Counted from the stretch's first letter, positions 1-10,005 are shown. The stretch: 64,000 nt of DNA from Ovoidimarina sp963698645 (GCA_963698645.1 CAVORP010000007.1:1054001-1118000), one strand, 5' to 3'. Translations and numbers: made by a program. Notes: generated by a model from the letters alone, not told the origin.

Positions 1-663
1 GCGATATGCCGGGCACGGGTGATACCGGCCAGAAACGTGCCATTGGGAACCGGTGTGAGCACCTCGCCGTCGCGGACCATGAAGACGTTGGAGGTGGCGC
101 TTTCGGCCACGTTTCCCAAGCGCATCCGCGACCAGTGCGTTCTGAAACCCGTTTGCGCGCACCTCTGCCAGCATACGCGCATTGTTGGGATAGAGGCACC
201 CGGCCTTGGCGTTCACGACCGCATTTTCGAGCACCGGGCGGCGGAACCGTGTCAGGCCAAGTCGCACGGTCGCGTCGACCGGGGCAAACGGGACCTGTTC
301 GAGACAGATCGAAAAGCCCGTTCGGTCGCCTGAGGGGACGATAACGGCGGCATCGCCATCTATGGCCCAATACATCGGGCGGATATAGATCGCGGCGTCG
401 TTGGGATAGCGTTTCAGACCTTCGCGGACGATGTCCATCATCTTGGGGACCGATACGGTGGGCGTGATCATCAGGGCCTTTGCCGATGCGTTCACGCGGG
501 CGCAATGCGCCTCGAGATCCGGGCAGACCCCGTCAAAGAAGCGCGCCCCGTCGAACACGCTTGATCCGAGCCATGCCCCATGGTCGGCCGCCCGGATGAT
601 CGGCACATCGCCCTCGTGCCACGCGCCTTCGAAATAGGTGTGGATGTTGGTTCCGACCGGCAT
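1..663 (-). CDS. Branched-chain-amino-acid aminotransferase-like (class IV PLP enzyme), partial
   Basis: The gene runs off the left edge of the window, so its C-terminus is missing. The visible ~220 residues match the fold-type IV aminotransferase family: an N-terminal VFDGARFF stretch, an internal VVNAKAGCLYPNN segment carrying the lysine expected to hold PLP, and then the segment reading NVAESATSNVFMV once a frame break is repaired. The break lies near 112-115, where one extra base in a run of three A (minus strand) shifts the frame. The start ATG (661-663) is preceded by a good GGGAGG ribosome site. The family transfers amino groups between branched-chain amino acids and 2-oxoglutarate. 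D-amino acid transaminase or aminodeoxychorismate lyase are alternatives, but the sequence fits the BCAT group best. Confidence 0.75.
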   Translation of the reverse strand, partial: MPVGTNIHTYFEGAWHEGDVPIIRAADHGAWLGSSVFDGARFFDGVCPDLEAHCARVNASAKALMITPTVSVPKMMDIVREGLKRYPNDAAIYIRPMYWAIDGDAAVIVPSGDRTGFSICLEQVPFAPVDATVRLGLTRFRRPVLENAVVNAKAGCLYPNNARMLAEVRANGFQNALVADALGKRGRKRHLQRLHGPRRRGAHTGSQWHVSGRYHPCPAYR

Positions 664-717
664 GAATATCCTCCCGCAGGGTGAGTAGGGTAGGAGTGGG
701 CCGAGAAACTGTCCAGA

Positions 718-1218
718 CTATCCAGCCTCGGCCAGCAAGGCCTCTACATCCAGCCGGCGTTCCCCATCGCGAGCGCGCCGTTGGACGTCGCGGGGCCAGT
801 CCTCGGGGGCGCGGTCTCGGTAGATCTCGATCCCATTGTCATCGGGATCGCGGAAATAGAGTGCCTCGCTGACGCCGTGATCGGCCGCGCCGTCAAGCTT
901 CACGCCGCAGTCGAGCACGCGGCGCAGCGTCCGCGCAAGCGCAGCACGGTCGGGGTAGAGGAATGCCACGTGGTAGAGCCCTGCACTGCGCGTCGGCGCT
1001 GGCGGTGCGTTCCGGCTGTGCCATGTATTCAGGCCGATATGATGGTGATAGCCGCCCGCGCCCAGGAAGGCCGCCTCTGTGCCGAAGCGTTGCTGGAGTT
1101 CGAAGCCCATCACGTCACGGTAGAATGCGATTGCGCGTTCGAGGTCGGCGACCTTGAGGTGCACATGGCCTACGCGTGTCGCGGGATCGGTAAGAAAGCT
1201 TTCTGTCGATTTGGTCAT
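718..1218 (-). CDS. VOC-family (glyoxalase/catechol dioxygenase fold) protein
   Basis: This is a 166-residue single-module vicinal-oxygen-chelate protein. The expected metal ligands are visible as His in GHVHLKV (near residue 18), His in GLYHVAF and Glu in NGIEIYRDR. The segment AFYRDVMGFEL is typical of the repeat. The start at 1218 is chosen because MTKSTES follows an AGGAC ribosome site; an upstream in-frame extension to 1344 has no family similarity. Many members are annotated as catechol-2,3-dioxygenase or bleomycin-resistance proteins, but the substrate cannot be told from sequence. It stands alone, 156 bases downstream of trpS on the same strand. Confidence 0.75.
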   Translation of the reverse strand: MTKSTESFLTDPATRVGHVHLKVADLERAIAFYRDVMGFELQQRFGTEAAFLGAGGYHHHIGLNTWHSRNAPPAPTRSAGLYHVAFLYPDRAALARTLRRVLDCGVKLDGAADHGVSEALYFRDPDDNGIEIYRDRAPEDWPRDVQRRARDGERRLDVEALLAEAG

Positions 1219-1374
1219 TTGGAAAGTCCTGATGTGATGAATGACCGTAACGGTTTTGGCACCTTGCCGTAATTCCCGGGGCTGCACCGCCGGGGTGCGC
1301 AGGCGCACAGGGGGCTTGTATGGGTCTCGCCATGTGGCCCGCACCCACCTCGGCCCAACCCCGCTTGCGAGGGG

Positions 1375-2401
1375 TCAGGAGCTGCGGAGCATCCCCACAA
1401 TGTCATAGGTCTTGCGAAGGATCGGCGTTGCGATTTCGCGCGCGCGCTCCGCTCCTTGTCCGAGTGTCCTGTCGATTTCGGCCGGATCTGCCATGAGTTC
1501 GCGCATGCTTGCCGAAATCGGGGCGATCCGTTCAACGGCAAGATCCGCGAGCCGGGGTTTGAACGATCCGAATTGCTCGCCCGCGTATTCGGCGATGACC
1601 GCTTCCGGCGTGGTATCTGGCAAGCCCGGCATAGATCTCGACAAGGTTACGGGCCTCGGGCCGGTCCTTGAGGCCTTCGATCGTCTCGGGTAGAGGGGCG
1701 GGATCGGTCTTGGCCTTGCGGATCTTCTTGGCGATCGTCTCGGCATCGTCGGACATGTTGATCCGGCTCATGTCGGAAGGATCCGACTTCGACATCTTCT
1801 TGGACCCGTCACGCAGGCTCATTACCCGCATGGCCGGGCCGCCAATGACCGGTTCGGTCACGGGGAAGAACTCGACTCCGAAATCGTTATTGAACTTCTG
1901 TGCGACGTCGCGGGTCAGTTCCAGATGTTGCTTCTGGTCATCGCCCACCGGGACATGGGTCGCGTGATATATCAGGATGTCCGCGGCCATCAGCGCAGGA
2001 TAGGCGAAAAGCCCAAGCGAGGCATTCTCGGAGTTCTTGCCCGCCTTGTCCTTCCACTGGGTCATGCGTCCCATCCACCCCATCCGGGCGACGCAGTTGA
2101 AGATCCAGGCAAGCTGGGCATGTTCGGGGACCTGCGACTGGTTGAACAGGATCGACTGTTTCGGATCGATGCCCGCCGCAATGAAGAACGCCGCAAGTTC
2201 GCGGGTGTTCTGGCGTAGCGCGGCCGGATCCTGCCAGACGGTGATGGCATGCAGATCGACCATGCAATAGATCGTCTCATACTGCCCGGCATTCTGCATT
2301 TCGACGAAGCGCTTCATGGCGCCAAGATAGTTGCCAAGCGTAAGCCCGCCCGAAGGCTGGATGCCCGAGAAGACGCGCGGGGTGAATTGCGTCTCTGCCA
2401 T
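1375..2401 (-). CDS. trpS: Tryptophanyl-tRNA synthetase (one frameshift)
   Basis: Class I aminoacyl-tRNA synthetase that charges tRNA-Trp, cytoplasmic. The N-terminal signature reads PSGGLTLGNYLGA (HIGH region) and the KMSKS loop is KKMSKSDPS near residue 195. The total of about 341 residues agrees with the family. The reading frame breaks near 1620-1630: the first frame reaches VEIYAGL, and the rest (PDTTPEAVIAEYAGEQF to the stop at 1375) lies in another frame. Because the gene is essential and the rest is well conserved, I read this as a sequencing indel. It is divergent from the rhomboid-like gene, with 91 bases between the starts. Confidence 0.93.
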
Positions 2402-2492
2402 GTCTGTCTCCGTCTGGATTGTCGGCGTCTGGATTTATCGGCTTCGGTCGCTTACCGAGGGGAGGTGTAACCGTCAAGGAAGGCCCGCAATC

Positions 2493-3179
2493 TTGGACAG
2501 TGATCCCAATGCCGCGCCGATCAACCCGTTGCCCGCGGGCGTTATCATTCTGGCTCTGCCGATCGTCCTTGCGGAGCTTGCCTTCGCGGCGGGCGCGAAC
2601 GGGTATTTCGGGGGTCCCGAAGCGGTGGGCTGGAGGCTGGCCGCGATCCAGAAGTTCGCGTTCTTCGGGCCGCTCTTCGATGAGATGATCGGGACGGGTC
2701 GCTGGCCCCCGGAACATCTGATGCGGTTCCTGACCTATCCGTTCGTGCATTGGGGTTTTACCCATATGCTGATGGTCCTCGTGTTCCTGCTCGCATTGGG
2801 CAAGATGGTGGGCGACGTGTTTGGGTCCCTCTCGCTGATCGCGATCTTTTTCGGATCGGCGATGCTTGGGGCATTGGCATTCGCACTGATCACGAACGAT
2901 CCCAATCCGCTGGTCGGTGGATATCCTGCGGTCTATGGCCTGATCGGTGCCTATACGTTCATCCTTTGGGTGCGGATCGGGGTGATGGGCGGGCCGCAAT
3001 ATCAGGCTTTCTCGCTGATCGCGGTCTTGCTGGCGATCCAGCTCGTCTTCGGTCTGCTGTTCGGATCGGGGCTCGACTGGATTGCCGAAGTCGCCGGCTT
3101 CACCGCCGGTTTCTTCCTGTCCTTCGTGGTAAGCCCGGGCGGCTGGTCCCGCGTCAGAGCGCGATTGCGGCACCGCTAG
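2493..3179 (+). CDS. Rhomboid-family membrane protein, catalytic residues absent
   Basis: This is a ~228-residue polytopic protein with about six hydrophobic segments, including the conserved RFLTYPFVHWGFTHMLMV stretch around residue 75. The TTG start at 2493 is preferred because an AAGGAAGG ribosome site lies just upstream and because the residues before it look unlike protein. Rhomboid proteases need a Ser in GxSG and a His in the last conserved helix. Here the equivalent positions read GGYPAVYGLIG and IAEVAGFTAG, so both the Ser and the His appear to be missing. I infer a proteolytically inactive member that may bind or chaperone membrane clients. Its 3' end overlaps the convergent murJ by four bases. 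Confidence 0.8.
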   Translation: MDSDPNAAPINPLPAGVIILALPIVLAELAFAAGANGYFGGPEAVGWRLAAIQKFAFFGPLFDEMIGTGRWPPEHLMRFLTYPFVHWGFTHMLMVLVFLLALGKMVGDVFGSLSLIAIFFGSAMLGALAFALITNDPNPLVGGYPAVYGLIGAYTFILWVRIGVMGGPQYQAFSLIAVLLAIQLVFGLLFGSGLDWIAEVAGFTAGFFLSFVVSPGGWSRVRARLRHR

Positions 3180-4762
3180 CGGCGCAGGGCGTCACGCAGA
3201 TCCACGACGGTGAAGGCGCCCAGCAGGCGACCGATCACGAAATAGGACGCGATGCCAACCGCGATAAGCCCGGCCAGCACGGCGTAACGGAGGGGGCCGC
3301 CCGAAAGCCAGGGATCCACTGCCCATGCAGCGGAAAACAGGATCGCCCCCATGAACAGCGACGCCGCGACGATCCGCCAGACCCGCTTGCGGAACCGGTC
3401 GTCCAGCCGGGCTGCGTCGCCCATGCCACGCGATTTGGCCCACAGGAGCCAAGCCATGGCCCAGCCGGCGATCGTGGTCCCCCAGGCCGCCGCGATGTAG
3501 CCGATGACCGGGGCCAGCCCGATCGCGATTCCCGCGTTCACGATCAGTGCCACAAGGGCGAAATAGAAGGGCCGCCGCGTGTCCTCGCGGGCGAAGTAAA
3601 GAGGTTGAAGGACCTTTTGAAGAACGAAGGCCGGAAGGCCAAGGCCATAGACCGCGACGGCAAGGGCCGTCGCCTGGGCATCTGCAGCATCGAATGCGCC
3701 GCGCTGGAACAGCACCGACACGAGCGGCCCCGGGATCGCGGCGAGCGCGACCGCCGCGGGAACGGTGAGGGTAAGCGCGATCTCGGCGGCGCGATTCATG
3801 GCGTTTTGGCCGCCCACGGTGTCGTCGGCCTGAAGCTTGCGGGACAGGGCGGGAAGGAGCACCACGCCTATGGCGATCCCCACGACTCCCAGCGGCAACT
3901 GATACAGACGGTCGGCATAGCTGAGCCACGCGACCGCCCCGTCGAAGAAGCTTGCGACCTGTCGTCCGACAAGCAGGTTCAGTTGGACGACACCGCCTGC
4001 AAGCGCTGCAGGCGCAGCGATGATCGCCAGCCGCCGAAGATCGGGAGTGAGCTTTGGCCGGCGAAGACGAAACGAATAGCCCGCGCGCCGCGCCGCCAAC
4101 CATACCAAGGCCAGTTGCGCCGCGCCTGCGACCGGAACGGAAGCAGCAAGCGTGTCGCCGACCCGAAGCCCGAGCGTTTCGTCGATGCCAAAGCCCAGTG
4201 CTTCGGAGGCAGGTCGGCCCATCGCTGCCCCAAGCAGGATCCCGAGCACGAATATCACGTTCAGAAGAACCGGGGCCGCCGCCGCGGCCGTGAAATGGCC
4301 GCTGGCGTTCAAAACGCCCGATACCAGCGCCGCAAGCGAGATGAACAGGATATAGGGAAATGCGATCCGCCCATATTCCACGGCGAGGTCGAACCGGGCG
4401 TCACCAGCAAAGCCGCTGGCCATCGCCCAGACGAGGTAGGGCATCAAGAGGATGCCAAGAACGGTAAATATCAGCAGCAGGAATGCCATCCCCGCGAAGG
4501 CATCGCGCGCGAAGCCTTCGGGGTCTTGGGCGCCTTCGAGCTTTTTCGAGAACATGGGCACGAAGGCCATGTTGAATGCGCCCTCGGCGAAAAACCGTCG
4601 AAACATGTTGGGCAGGGAGAATGCTATCAGGAACGCCTCCGCCACCGGACCAGTTCCCAGGAAGGCCGCAATCAGGATGTCGCGGACAAAGCCCAGAACG
4701 CGGCTGGCCATGGTCCAAATGCCCACCGTCAGGAAACCGTGCGCAAGCCGGATCTGCTGCAT
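3176..4762 (-). CDS. murJ: Lipid II flippase MurJ (MviN)
   Basis: 528 residues rich in hydrophobic helices (about 14 expected), the usual length for MurJ. It moves the peptidoglycan precursor lipid II across the inner membrane. Family features include the N-terminal TMASRVLGFVRDILIAAFLG segment, SLPNMFRRFFAEGAFNMAFVP, and a central SYADRLYQLPLGVVGIAIG stretch. The start directly abuts the stop of glnD (position 4762 is shared), so the two genes are probably co-transcribed, as is common in Rhodobacterales. The reading frame is intact. Confidence 0.95.
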   Translation of the reverse strand: MQQIRLAHGFLTVGIWTMASRVLGFVRDILIAAFLGTGPVAEAFLIAFSLPNMFRRFFAEGAFNMAFVPMFSKKLEGAQDPEGFARDAFAGMAFLLLIFTVLGILLMPYLVWAMASGFAGDARFDLAVEYGRIAFPYILFISLAALVSGVLNASGHFTAAAAAPVLLNVIFVLGILLGAAMGRPASEALGFGIDETLGLRVGDTLAASVPVAGAAQLALVWLAARRAGYSFRLRRPKLTPDLRRLAIIAAPAALAGGVVQLNLLVGRQVASFFDGAVAWLSYADRLYQLPLGVVGIAIGVVLLPALSRKLQADDTVGGQNAMNRAAEIALTLTVPAAVALAAIPGPLVSVLFQRGAFDAADAQATALAVAVYGLGLPAFVLQKVLQPLYFAREDTRRPFYFALVALIVNAGIAIGLAPVIGYIAAAWGTTIAGWAMAWLLWAKSRGMGDAARLDDRFRKRVWRIVAASLFMGAILFSAAWAVDPWLSGGPLRYAVLAGLIAVGIASYFVIGRLLGAFTVVDLRDALRR

Positions 4763-7545
4763 CAGGTGCGTGCCCGTTCTGCGCCGCGTTCGATGGCGTC
4801 GCGCAGGCGCTTCTCAAGGCTCTTCTGCTTCGCCTCGGAGTGGTATTTCAATCCGAACATGTCCTTCACATAGAAGCTGTCCACCACCTGTTCGCCATAG
4901 GTCGCGATCACCGCGCTGGCGATGTAGACATGGGCAGCCGCAAGGCTTCGGGTCAGGTCATACAGAAGTCCTGGCCGGTCGCGTGTATCGACCTCGATGA
5001 TCGTGTAGATGTCCGATCCGTCGTTGTCGAAGGTGATATGGGTCGGCACCCGGAAGGCGCGTTCGCGCTTCTTGATCTTGTCGCGGTCCTTGACCGCCTC
5101 GCGCACGACGACTTCGCCCTTGAGCGTTTTCTGGATCATACCGCGCAGGCGCGGCAGGCGACTCTCGGCGAAGGGGCGCCCCTCGATATCCTGGACCCAG
5201 AACACTGCCGTCGCATAGCCGTCCTTGGTCGTATAGGTCCGTGCGTCGACGACATTGGCCCCAACCAGCGCGAGGGCACCCGCGAGGCGCGAGAAGATGC
5301 CCGGATGGTCGGCCAGTGCGAAACAGGCACGCGTCGCATCGCGGTCTTCGTCGGGGAACAGGTCGATCCGGACCTCTTCGTCGCCGATATCACGCAGGAG
5401 CCGGGCAAAGACCTGATGGGCCTGAAGCGGCATGCCTTGCCAGTAGGGGTCGTAGTGGCGCGATGTCTCGATGCGCAGATCCTTGGCTGGCCAATCGGAA
5501 AGGGCCTCGCGCAGGGCGCGCTTTGCCTCTGTCCCGCGGGATTCGCGGCTGAGATCCTCGAGCCCGGTTTCCAACGCGACAAGCGACTCGCGGTAAAGCT
5601 GCCGCAGGAGCTGTGCCTTCCAGTTGTTCCATGTATTGGGGCCGACCCCGCGAATATCGCAGACGGTCAGGACCGTAAGCAGATCGAGCCGTTTGCGGGA
5701 TTTCACCGCCTTGGCAAACTCGCGCACGGTCCGCGGGTCGGACAGGTCGCGTTTCTGGGCGATATCCGACATCAGAAGATGGTTGCGCACCAGCCATTCG
5801 ATCGTGTCGCAGTCGTCCTTTTTCAGCCCGAGCCGCGGTGCCACCTTGCGCGCGATTCGTGCGCCAAGGATCGAATGATCCTCTTCGCGGCCCTTGCCGA
5901 TGTCGTGCAGCAAAAGGGCCACGTAAAGCACCCTCCGGTCGACGCCGTCCTTGAGGATCCGGCTTGCGACGGGAAGTTCTTCCACGAGTTCCTCGCGCTC
6001 GATCTTGGCGAGGGTCGCAATGCACTGGATCGTGTGCTCGTCGACCGTAAAGCTGTGGTACATGTTGAACTGCATCATCGCGACGATGGGCGCGAATTCC
6101 GGGATGAACGCGGCAAGAACTCCCAGTTCGTTCATCCGGCGCAGGGCGCGTTCGGGGTTGCCGTGCTTCAGCATCAGGTCGATGAAGATGCGCTGTGCCT
6201 CGGGCGTCTGACGCATTTCCTCGTCGATCATGTCGAGATTGGCCGCGATCGCGCGCATCGCGTCGGGGTGCAGGAGGTATCCGGTTCTCAGCGCCTCTTC
6301 GAAGATCCGCAGAAGGTTGAGCTTGTCCGAGAGGAATGCCGTCTTGTCCTCGAAGCCGAGCCTGTTGTGGACGATGGTGTAGCCCGGCTTGACCTTCTTC
6401 TTGCGGCGCAGGAACCGGACCAGCGACGGAGCTTTTTTGGCGTGGCGTGCCTCGAGTGCCGTCAGAAGGATGCGGGTCAACTCGCCGACGACGGTTGCGT
6501 GGCGGAAATAGTCCTGCATGAAGTGTTCGACCGCGCGCCTTCCGCCGTGATCGGTATAGCCCAGCCGATCCGCCACCTCGACCTGCATGTCGAAGGTCAG
6601 CTGATCCATGGCGCGGCCGGCAATCAGGTGAAGATGCGTACGCACGGCCATCAGAAAGGTCTCGGCCTTTTGGAATTTTTCGTATTCGGCGGCGGTGAAG
6701 GTTCCTATTTCCACCAGTTCCCGGCTCGATTCCACGCGATTGACGTATTTTGCAATCCAGAACAGCGTCTGCAGGTCGCGCAGTCCACCCTTGCCCTCTT
6801 TCACGTTTGGCTCGACCATGTAGCGCTGGCCACCCTGTTTGCGGTGGCGTTCGGCGCGTTCGGTCAGCTTCGCATCGATGAATTGGGGCCCGGTCGATTC
6901 AAAAAGATCCCGGCGAAGGCGCATGTTCAGTTCGCGCGACAGCACCGGGTCGCCGGCGAGGTGGCGATTTTCCAGAAGTGCCGTGCGGATCGTCATGTCT
7001 TCGAGGCCAAGCCGGAGGCAATCCTTGATGGTCCGGCTCGAATGACCCACTTTGAGATGCAGGTCCCAGAAGATGTAGAGCATCGATTCTATGACGCTCT
7101 CGACCCATCCCGTGGTCTTGTAGGGCGTCAGGAACATCAGATCGACATCCGAGAAAGGAGCCATCTCGGCACGGCCGTATCCTCCGAGGGCCACCAATGC
7201 TATGCGCTCGGCCCGTGTCGGGTTGGGTCGTGGATGCAGACGGGTCTTGGCGATGTCAAAGACCGTTCGCACCACCGCATCGGTCAGATAGCAATAGGCC
7301 TTTGACGCCTGACGGGCCGCGCGTGGATTTTCGACGAAGGCGTCGGCGATCGCCGTTCGCCCCCGCGCAATGGCATCTTTCAGAACCGTCACGGCCACGT
7401 CGCGCACTGCGCGGTTGTCAGGCGCGTCCTCGCAGCCGGTCGCGAGTGCCGCGCGCACCGCCTCTTCGTCAAAGAGAAGATGCGCGTCGCAAATCAGTTC
7501 GGCTGGCTTGGAAGGGGCGCCCGGCTCAGAGGCCGGGGGTGCCAA
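4762..7545 (-). CDS. glnD: [Protein-PII] uridylyltransferase / uridylyl-removing enzyme
   Basis: Bifunctional nitrogen sensor that adds UMP to PII proteins under nitrogen limitation and removes it when glutamine is high. In order it has a nucleotidyltransferase domain with GGYGRAEMAPFSDVDLMF (about residue 97), an HD phosphohydrolase domain with LLLHDIGKGREEDHS (about residue 548), and two C-terminal ACT domains, the last beginning near IIEVDTRDRPGLLYDL. I chose the TTG at 7545, which overlaps the end of the upstream lpoA-like gene and gives 927 residues. A TTG at 7566 or an ATG at 7647 are alternatives, but the extra residues do not look conserved. The frame is intact over 2.8 kb. Confidence 0.93.
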   Translation of the reverse strand: MAPPASEPGAPSKPAELICDAHLLFDEEAVRAALATGCEDAPDNRAVRDVAVTVLKDAIARGRTAIADAFVENPRAARQASKAYCYLTDAVVRTVFDIAKTRLHPRPNPTRAERIALVALGGYGRAEMAPFSDVDLMFLTPYKTTGWVESVIESMLYIFWDLHLKVGHSSRTIKDCLRLGLEDMTIRTALLENRHLAGDPVLSRELNMRLRRDLFESTGPQFIDAKLTERAERHRKQGGQRYMVEPNVKEGKGGLRDLQTLFWIAKYVNRVESSRELVEIGTFTAAEYEKFQKAETFLMAVRTHLHLIAGRAMDQLTFDMQVEVADRLGYTDHGGRRAVEHFMQDYFRHATVVGELTRILLTALEARHAKKAPSLVRFLRRKKKVKPGYTIVHNRLGFEDKTAFLSDKLNLLRIFEEALRTGYLLHPDAMRAIAANLDMIDEEMRQTPEAQRIFIDLMLKHGNPERALRRMNELGVLAAFIPEFAPIVAMMQFNMYHSFTVDEHTIQCIATLAKIEREELVEELPVASRILKDGVDRRVLYVALLLHDIGKGREEDHSILGARIARKVAPRLGLKKDDCDTIEWLVRNHLLMSDIAQKRDLSDPRTVREFAKAVKSRKRLDLLTVLTVCDIRGVGPNTWNNWKAQLLRQLYRESLVALETGLEDLSRESRGTEAKRALREALSDWPAKDLRIETSRHYDPYWQGMPLQAHQVFARLLRDIGDEEVRIDLFPDEDRDATRACFALADHPGIFSRLAGALALVGANVVDARTYTTKDGYATAVFWVQDIEGRPFAESRLPRLRGMIQKTLKGEVVVREAVKDRDKIKKRERAFRVPTHITFDNDGSDIYTIIEVDTRDRPGLLYDLTRSLAAAHVYIASAVIATYGEQVVDSFYVKDMFGLKYHSEAKQKSLEKRLRDAIERGAERART

Positions 7546-8698
7546 AGCTTCTAGGGGCGGGATCAAGATATGTGACCTGTCTATCCTGGATTGTGGCCAC
7601 GGCCAGACCGCGCTCGTTTGTACCGTTGGGACGTAGACGGAAAACACCGTTTACACCGACAAAGCCGGAGGGCCGGGTAAGGGCGGGAACCGTCAGCGCG
7701 TCGGATCCTTCGGCGCTGACAAGTGCGCCGATAGCCGCGATGCCGTCATAGGCCAGCCCGGCGAGCGGATGTGGATTGGTGCCATAAGCGGCCTGGTAGC
7801 GCCCGTTGAACTGTGCCGCGAGGCCGGGATCGGGCACCGCGAACCACGCGCCCTGGAGGCCGTCCAGCGATAGCGCCGTGGCCGGGATATCCAGCCGCTG
7901 CAGGCCGATGAACTGAACCGCCGTGTTGTCGATGCCGTTTTCGGGCAGAAGCTCGGCAAGGAACGGGATCGCCCCATCGTTGCCCGAGGTCATGAAGACG
8001 GCCTTTGCACCATTGCTGCGGACCTGGCTTGCGATTTGCGGAATGGCCGAGATGACGCTTTGCTGGCTCAGGTCGAAAGATGCGGTGCCGGCGAGCCGCG
8101 ACCCGTTTGCGGCGATTGCGCGCGAAATCGCGTCGCGACCGGTAAGTTCGGCGGGGCTGTTTGCATGGACGATCATGATATCGCGCACGCCCTGACGCGC
8201 GGCATAGCCAACAAGCCGGTCGGCCGTATTCTGAAACGTCGAGCCGAGTATGAAGACATTGCCTCCCGCGATCGCCGGGTTATTCGAGAATGACAGAACG
8301 TTCACACCGCGCCGGGATGCGACGACGCCGGCGGCATTCGCGGCTTCGGCGAAGACCGGCCCGAGTATGATCTTGGCCCCGTCGCCAAGGGCCGCGACTG
8401 TCGCGGCTTCGGCGCCCGCAGCCGTGCCGCGCGTGTCATATACGGTCAGCTTCACATCCACGCCGGAGAGGTCAGCCATGGCAAGCCGGGCTGCGTTTTC
8501 AATGCTTTGCGACAGGCCCGCGCCGCCCTGCGGGGCCGTCTGCGGCACCAGAAGCGCCACCGGAACGCTGCGACGCGTGTCAATGGTCGGGCCACCGCCG
8601 ACGGTCGCCATGGGATCACAGGCCGCAACGACAAGCACGGCTAGAAGAAGGCTCAGGCGCATCAGAAGCTTGCGACCGATGGAAATTGCGGCGACCAT
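7526..8698 (-). CDS. Penicillin-binding protein activator (LppC/LpoA-like) lipoprotein
   Basis: 391 residues beginning with a basic, hydrophobic signal peptide and a lipobox (VLVVAAC, Cys near residue 27), so probably anchored in the outer membrane facing the periplasm. The body has a type I periplasmic-binding-protein fold with VPVALLVPQTAPQ and KIILGPVFAEAANAAG. Family members activate penicillin-binding proteins; that role is known from LpoA and is inferred here. It is divergent from rsmI and yraN, a neighbourhood conserved in many proteobacteria. Its stop lies inside the start region of glnD, suggesting translational coupling. Confidence 0.85.
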   Translation of the reverse strand: MVAAISIGRKLLMRLSLLLAVLVVAACDPMATVGGGPTIDTRRSVPVALLVPQTAPQGGAGLSQSIENAARLAMADLSGVDVKLTVYDTRGTAAGAEAATVAALGDGAKIILGPVFAEAANAAGVVASRRGVNVLSFSNNPAIAGGNVFILGSTFQNTADRLVGYAARQGVRDIMIVHANSPAELTGRDAISRAIAANGSRLAGTASFDLSQQSVISAIPQIASQVRSNGAKAVFMTSGNDGAIPFLAELLPENGIDNTAVQFIGLQRLDIPATALSLDGLQGAWFAVPDPGLAAQFNGRYQAAYGTNPHPLAGLAYDGIAAIGALVSAEGSDALTVPALTRPSGFVGVNGVFRLRPNGTNERGLAVATIQDRQVTYLDPAPRSFGTPGL

Positions 8699-8792
8699 TC
8701 TACCCTCACGACAAGTCTGGCTATTCAGTGCGCGACAGCCTATGCGCAAGCGCCTGTCGTGTAAATCGCAGCCGTTGCGGAACGGAGGGAAA

Positions 8793-9654
8793 ATGCCACC
8801 CCATGAGCCAGCGTCCCTGACTGCCGGGTTGTTTCTGGTTGCAACACCTATCGGTGCGGCGCGCGACATCACCCTGCGTGCGCTGGATATTCTTCGTGCA
8901 GCCGACGTGATCGCGGCCGAAGACACGCGAAATACCCGCAAGCTCATGGAGATCCATGGCGTTGCCTTGGCGGGGCGTCCGATCATCCCCTACCACGACC
9001 ATAACGGCGCCGCGCAGCGTCCGCGGATCTTGCGGATGATCGCCGAGGGCAAGTCGGTGGCCTATGTCTCCGACGCGGGTACGCCCCTAGTCGCCGATCC
9101 GGGATTTCGCGCTCGCGCGGGCCGCCATAGCCGAAGGGCTGCCCGTGCACGGGGCGCCCGGAGCCTCCGCGGTTCTGGCGGCGCTCGTCGTGGCGGGGTT
9201 GCCAAGCGACCGGTTTCTGTTCGCGGGCTTCCCGCCACCGGCGAAATCGGCGCGCGAAACATGGTTGCGCGAATTGGCGGATGTTCCTGCGACGCTTGTT
9301 TTTTTCGAATCGCCACGGCGGCTTTCATCCAACCTTAAATCCTGTGTGGCAGTCCTGGGCGAAGAGCGAGAGGCGGCTGTCTGCCGCGAGTTAACGAAGA
9401 AGTTCGAGGAGGTTCGGCGGGGCACGCTGGCCGAGCTTGCTGAGTTCTATGAGGACAACCCGCCGAAAGGCGAGATCGTGGTCGTGATCGACCGGTCGCA
9501 CAGCGTGGCCGGGCCTGAGGCGCGAGATGCGATGCTGGAGGAGGCGATGCGGACGATGTCGGTGAAAGATGCGGCCCGTCATGTGGCCGAGGCGCTTGGC
9601 CTGCCCCGGCGCGATGTCTATCAGGCGGCGCTGGAGCGCGCGGGCCGCGAATGA
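8793..9654 (+). CDS. rsmI: 16S rRNA (cytidine1402-2'-O)-methyltransferase RsmI (one frameshift)
   Basis: SAM-dependent tetrapyrrole-methylase-fold enzyme that methylates C1402 of 16S rRNA. Signatures are LFLVATPIGAARDITLRA near the start, AAEDTRNTRKLM and YVSDAGTPLVADPG. After a break at about 9108, where an extra C follows TTT, the frame continues with HGAPGASAVLAALVVAGLP and FFESPRRL. A GGAGG ribosome site precedes the ATG at 8793. The repaired product is about 286 residues, the normal length. Its stop overlaps the yraN start by four bases. Confidence 0.92.
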
Positions 9655-10005
9655 GCGGCTATGTCTCCTATCGCGCAGGTCTTTCTGCCGAAGACGGGGT
9701 CGCTGCGGACTATCAGCGCCGGGGTCACCGGGTCGCGGCAACCCGCTGGCGATGCGCCGCGGGAGAAATCGACCTGATTGTTCGCGAGGGTGACACCATC
9801 GTTTTCGTCGAGGTGAAGCGGGCCCGGGATTTCGAGACGGCAGCAGGCGCGACTGGGGCCCCATCAATTCGCACGCATCGGCCGTGCGGCGGCGCAGTTT
9901 CTGGCCGGAGAGCCGCGCGGTCAGGATACCGATGCCCGGTTCGATGTGGCTCTTGTAGATGGCACCGGCGCCGTCCGCGTGATCGAGAACGTCCTCATGA
10001 CCTGA
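9651..10005 (+). CDS. yraN: UPF0102 family nuclease-like protein YraN (one frameshift)
   Basis: A small protein of about 118 residues with the endonuclease-like core motifs of the family: GEIDLIVREGDTIVFVEVK (acidic residues and Lys typical of restriction-like nucleases). The frame breaks near 9845, after which FARIGRAAAQFLAG and the closing segment ending IENVLMT lie in a different frame, giving a stop at 10003-10005. The gene follows rsmI with an ATGA overlap, the usual order. The family's molecular role is not settled. Confidence 0.85.

Noticed and set aside
2750..4873. A 707-codon open frame on the plus strand opposite murJ
   Set aside because: It is antisense to murJ, with low-complexity, charged sequence and no domain similarity. 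Such frames are common opposite GC-rich genes.
4576..7305. A 909-codon open frame opposite glnD
   Set aside because: glnD has all expected motifs on the minus strand; the opposite frame mirrors its codon bias and matches no family.
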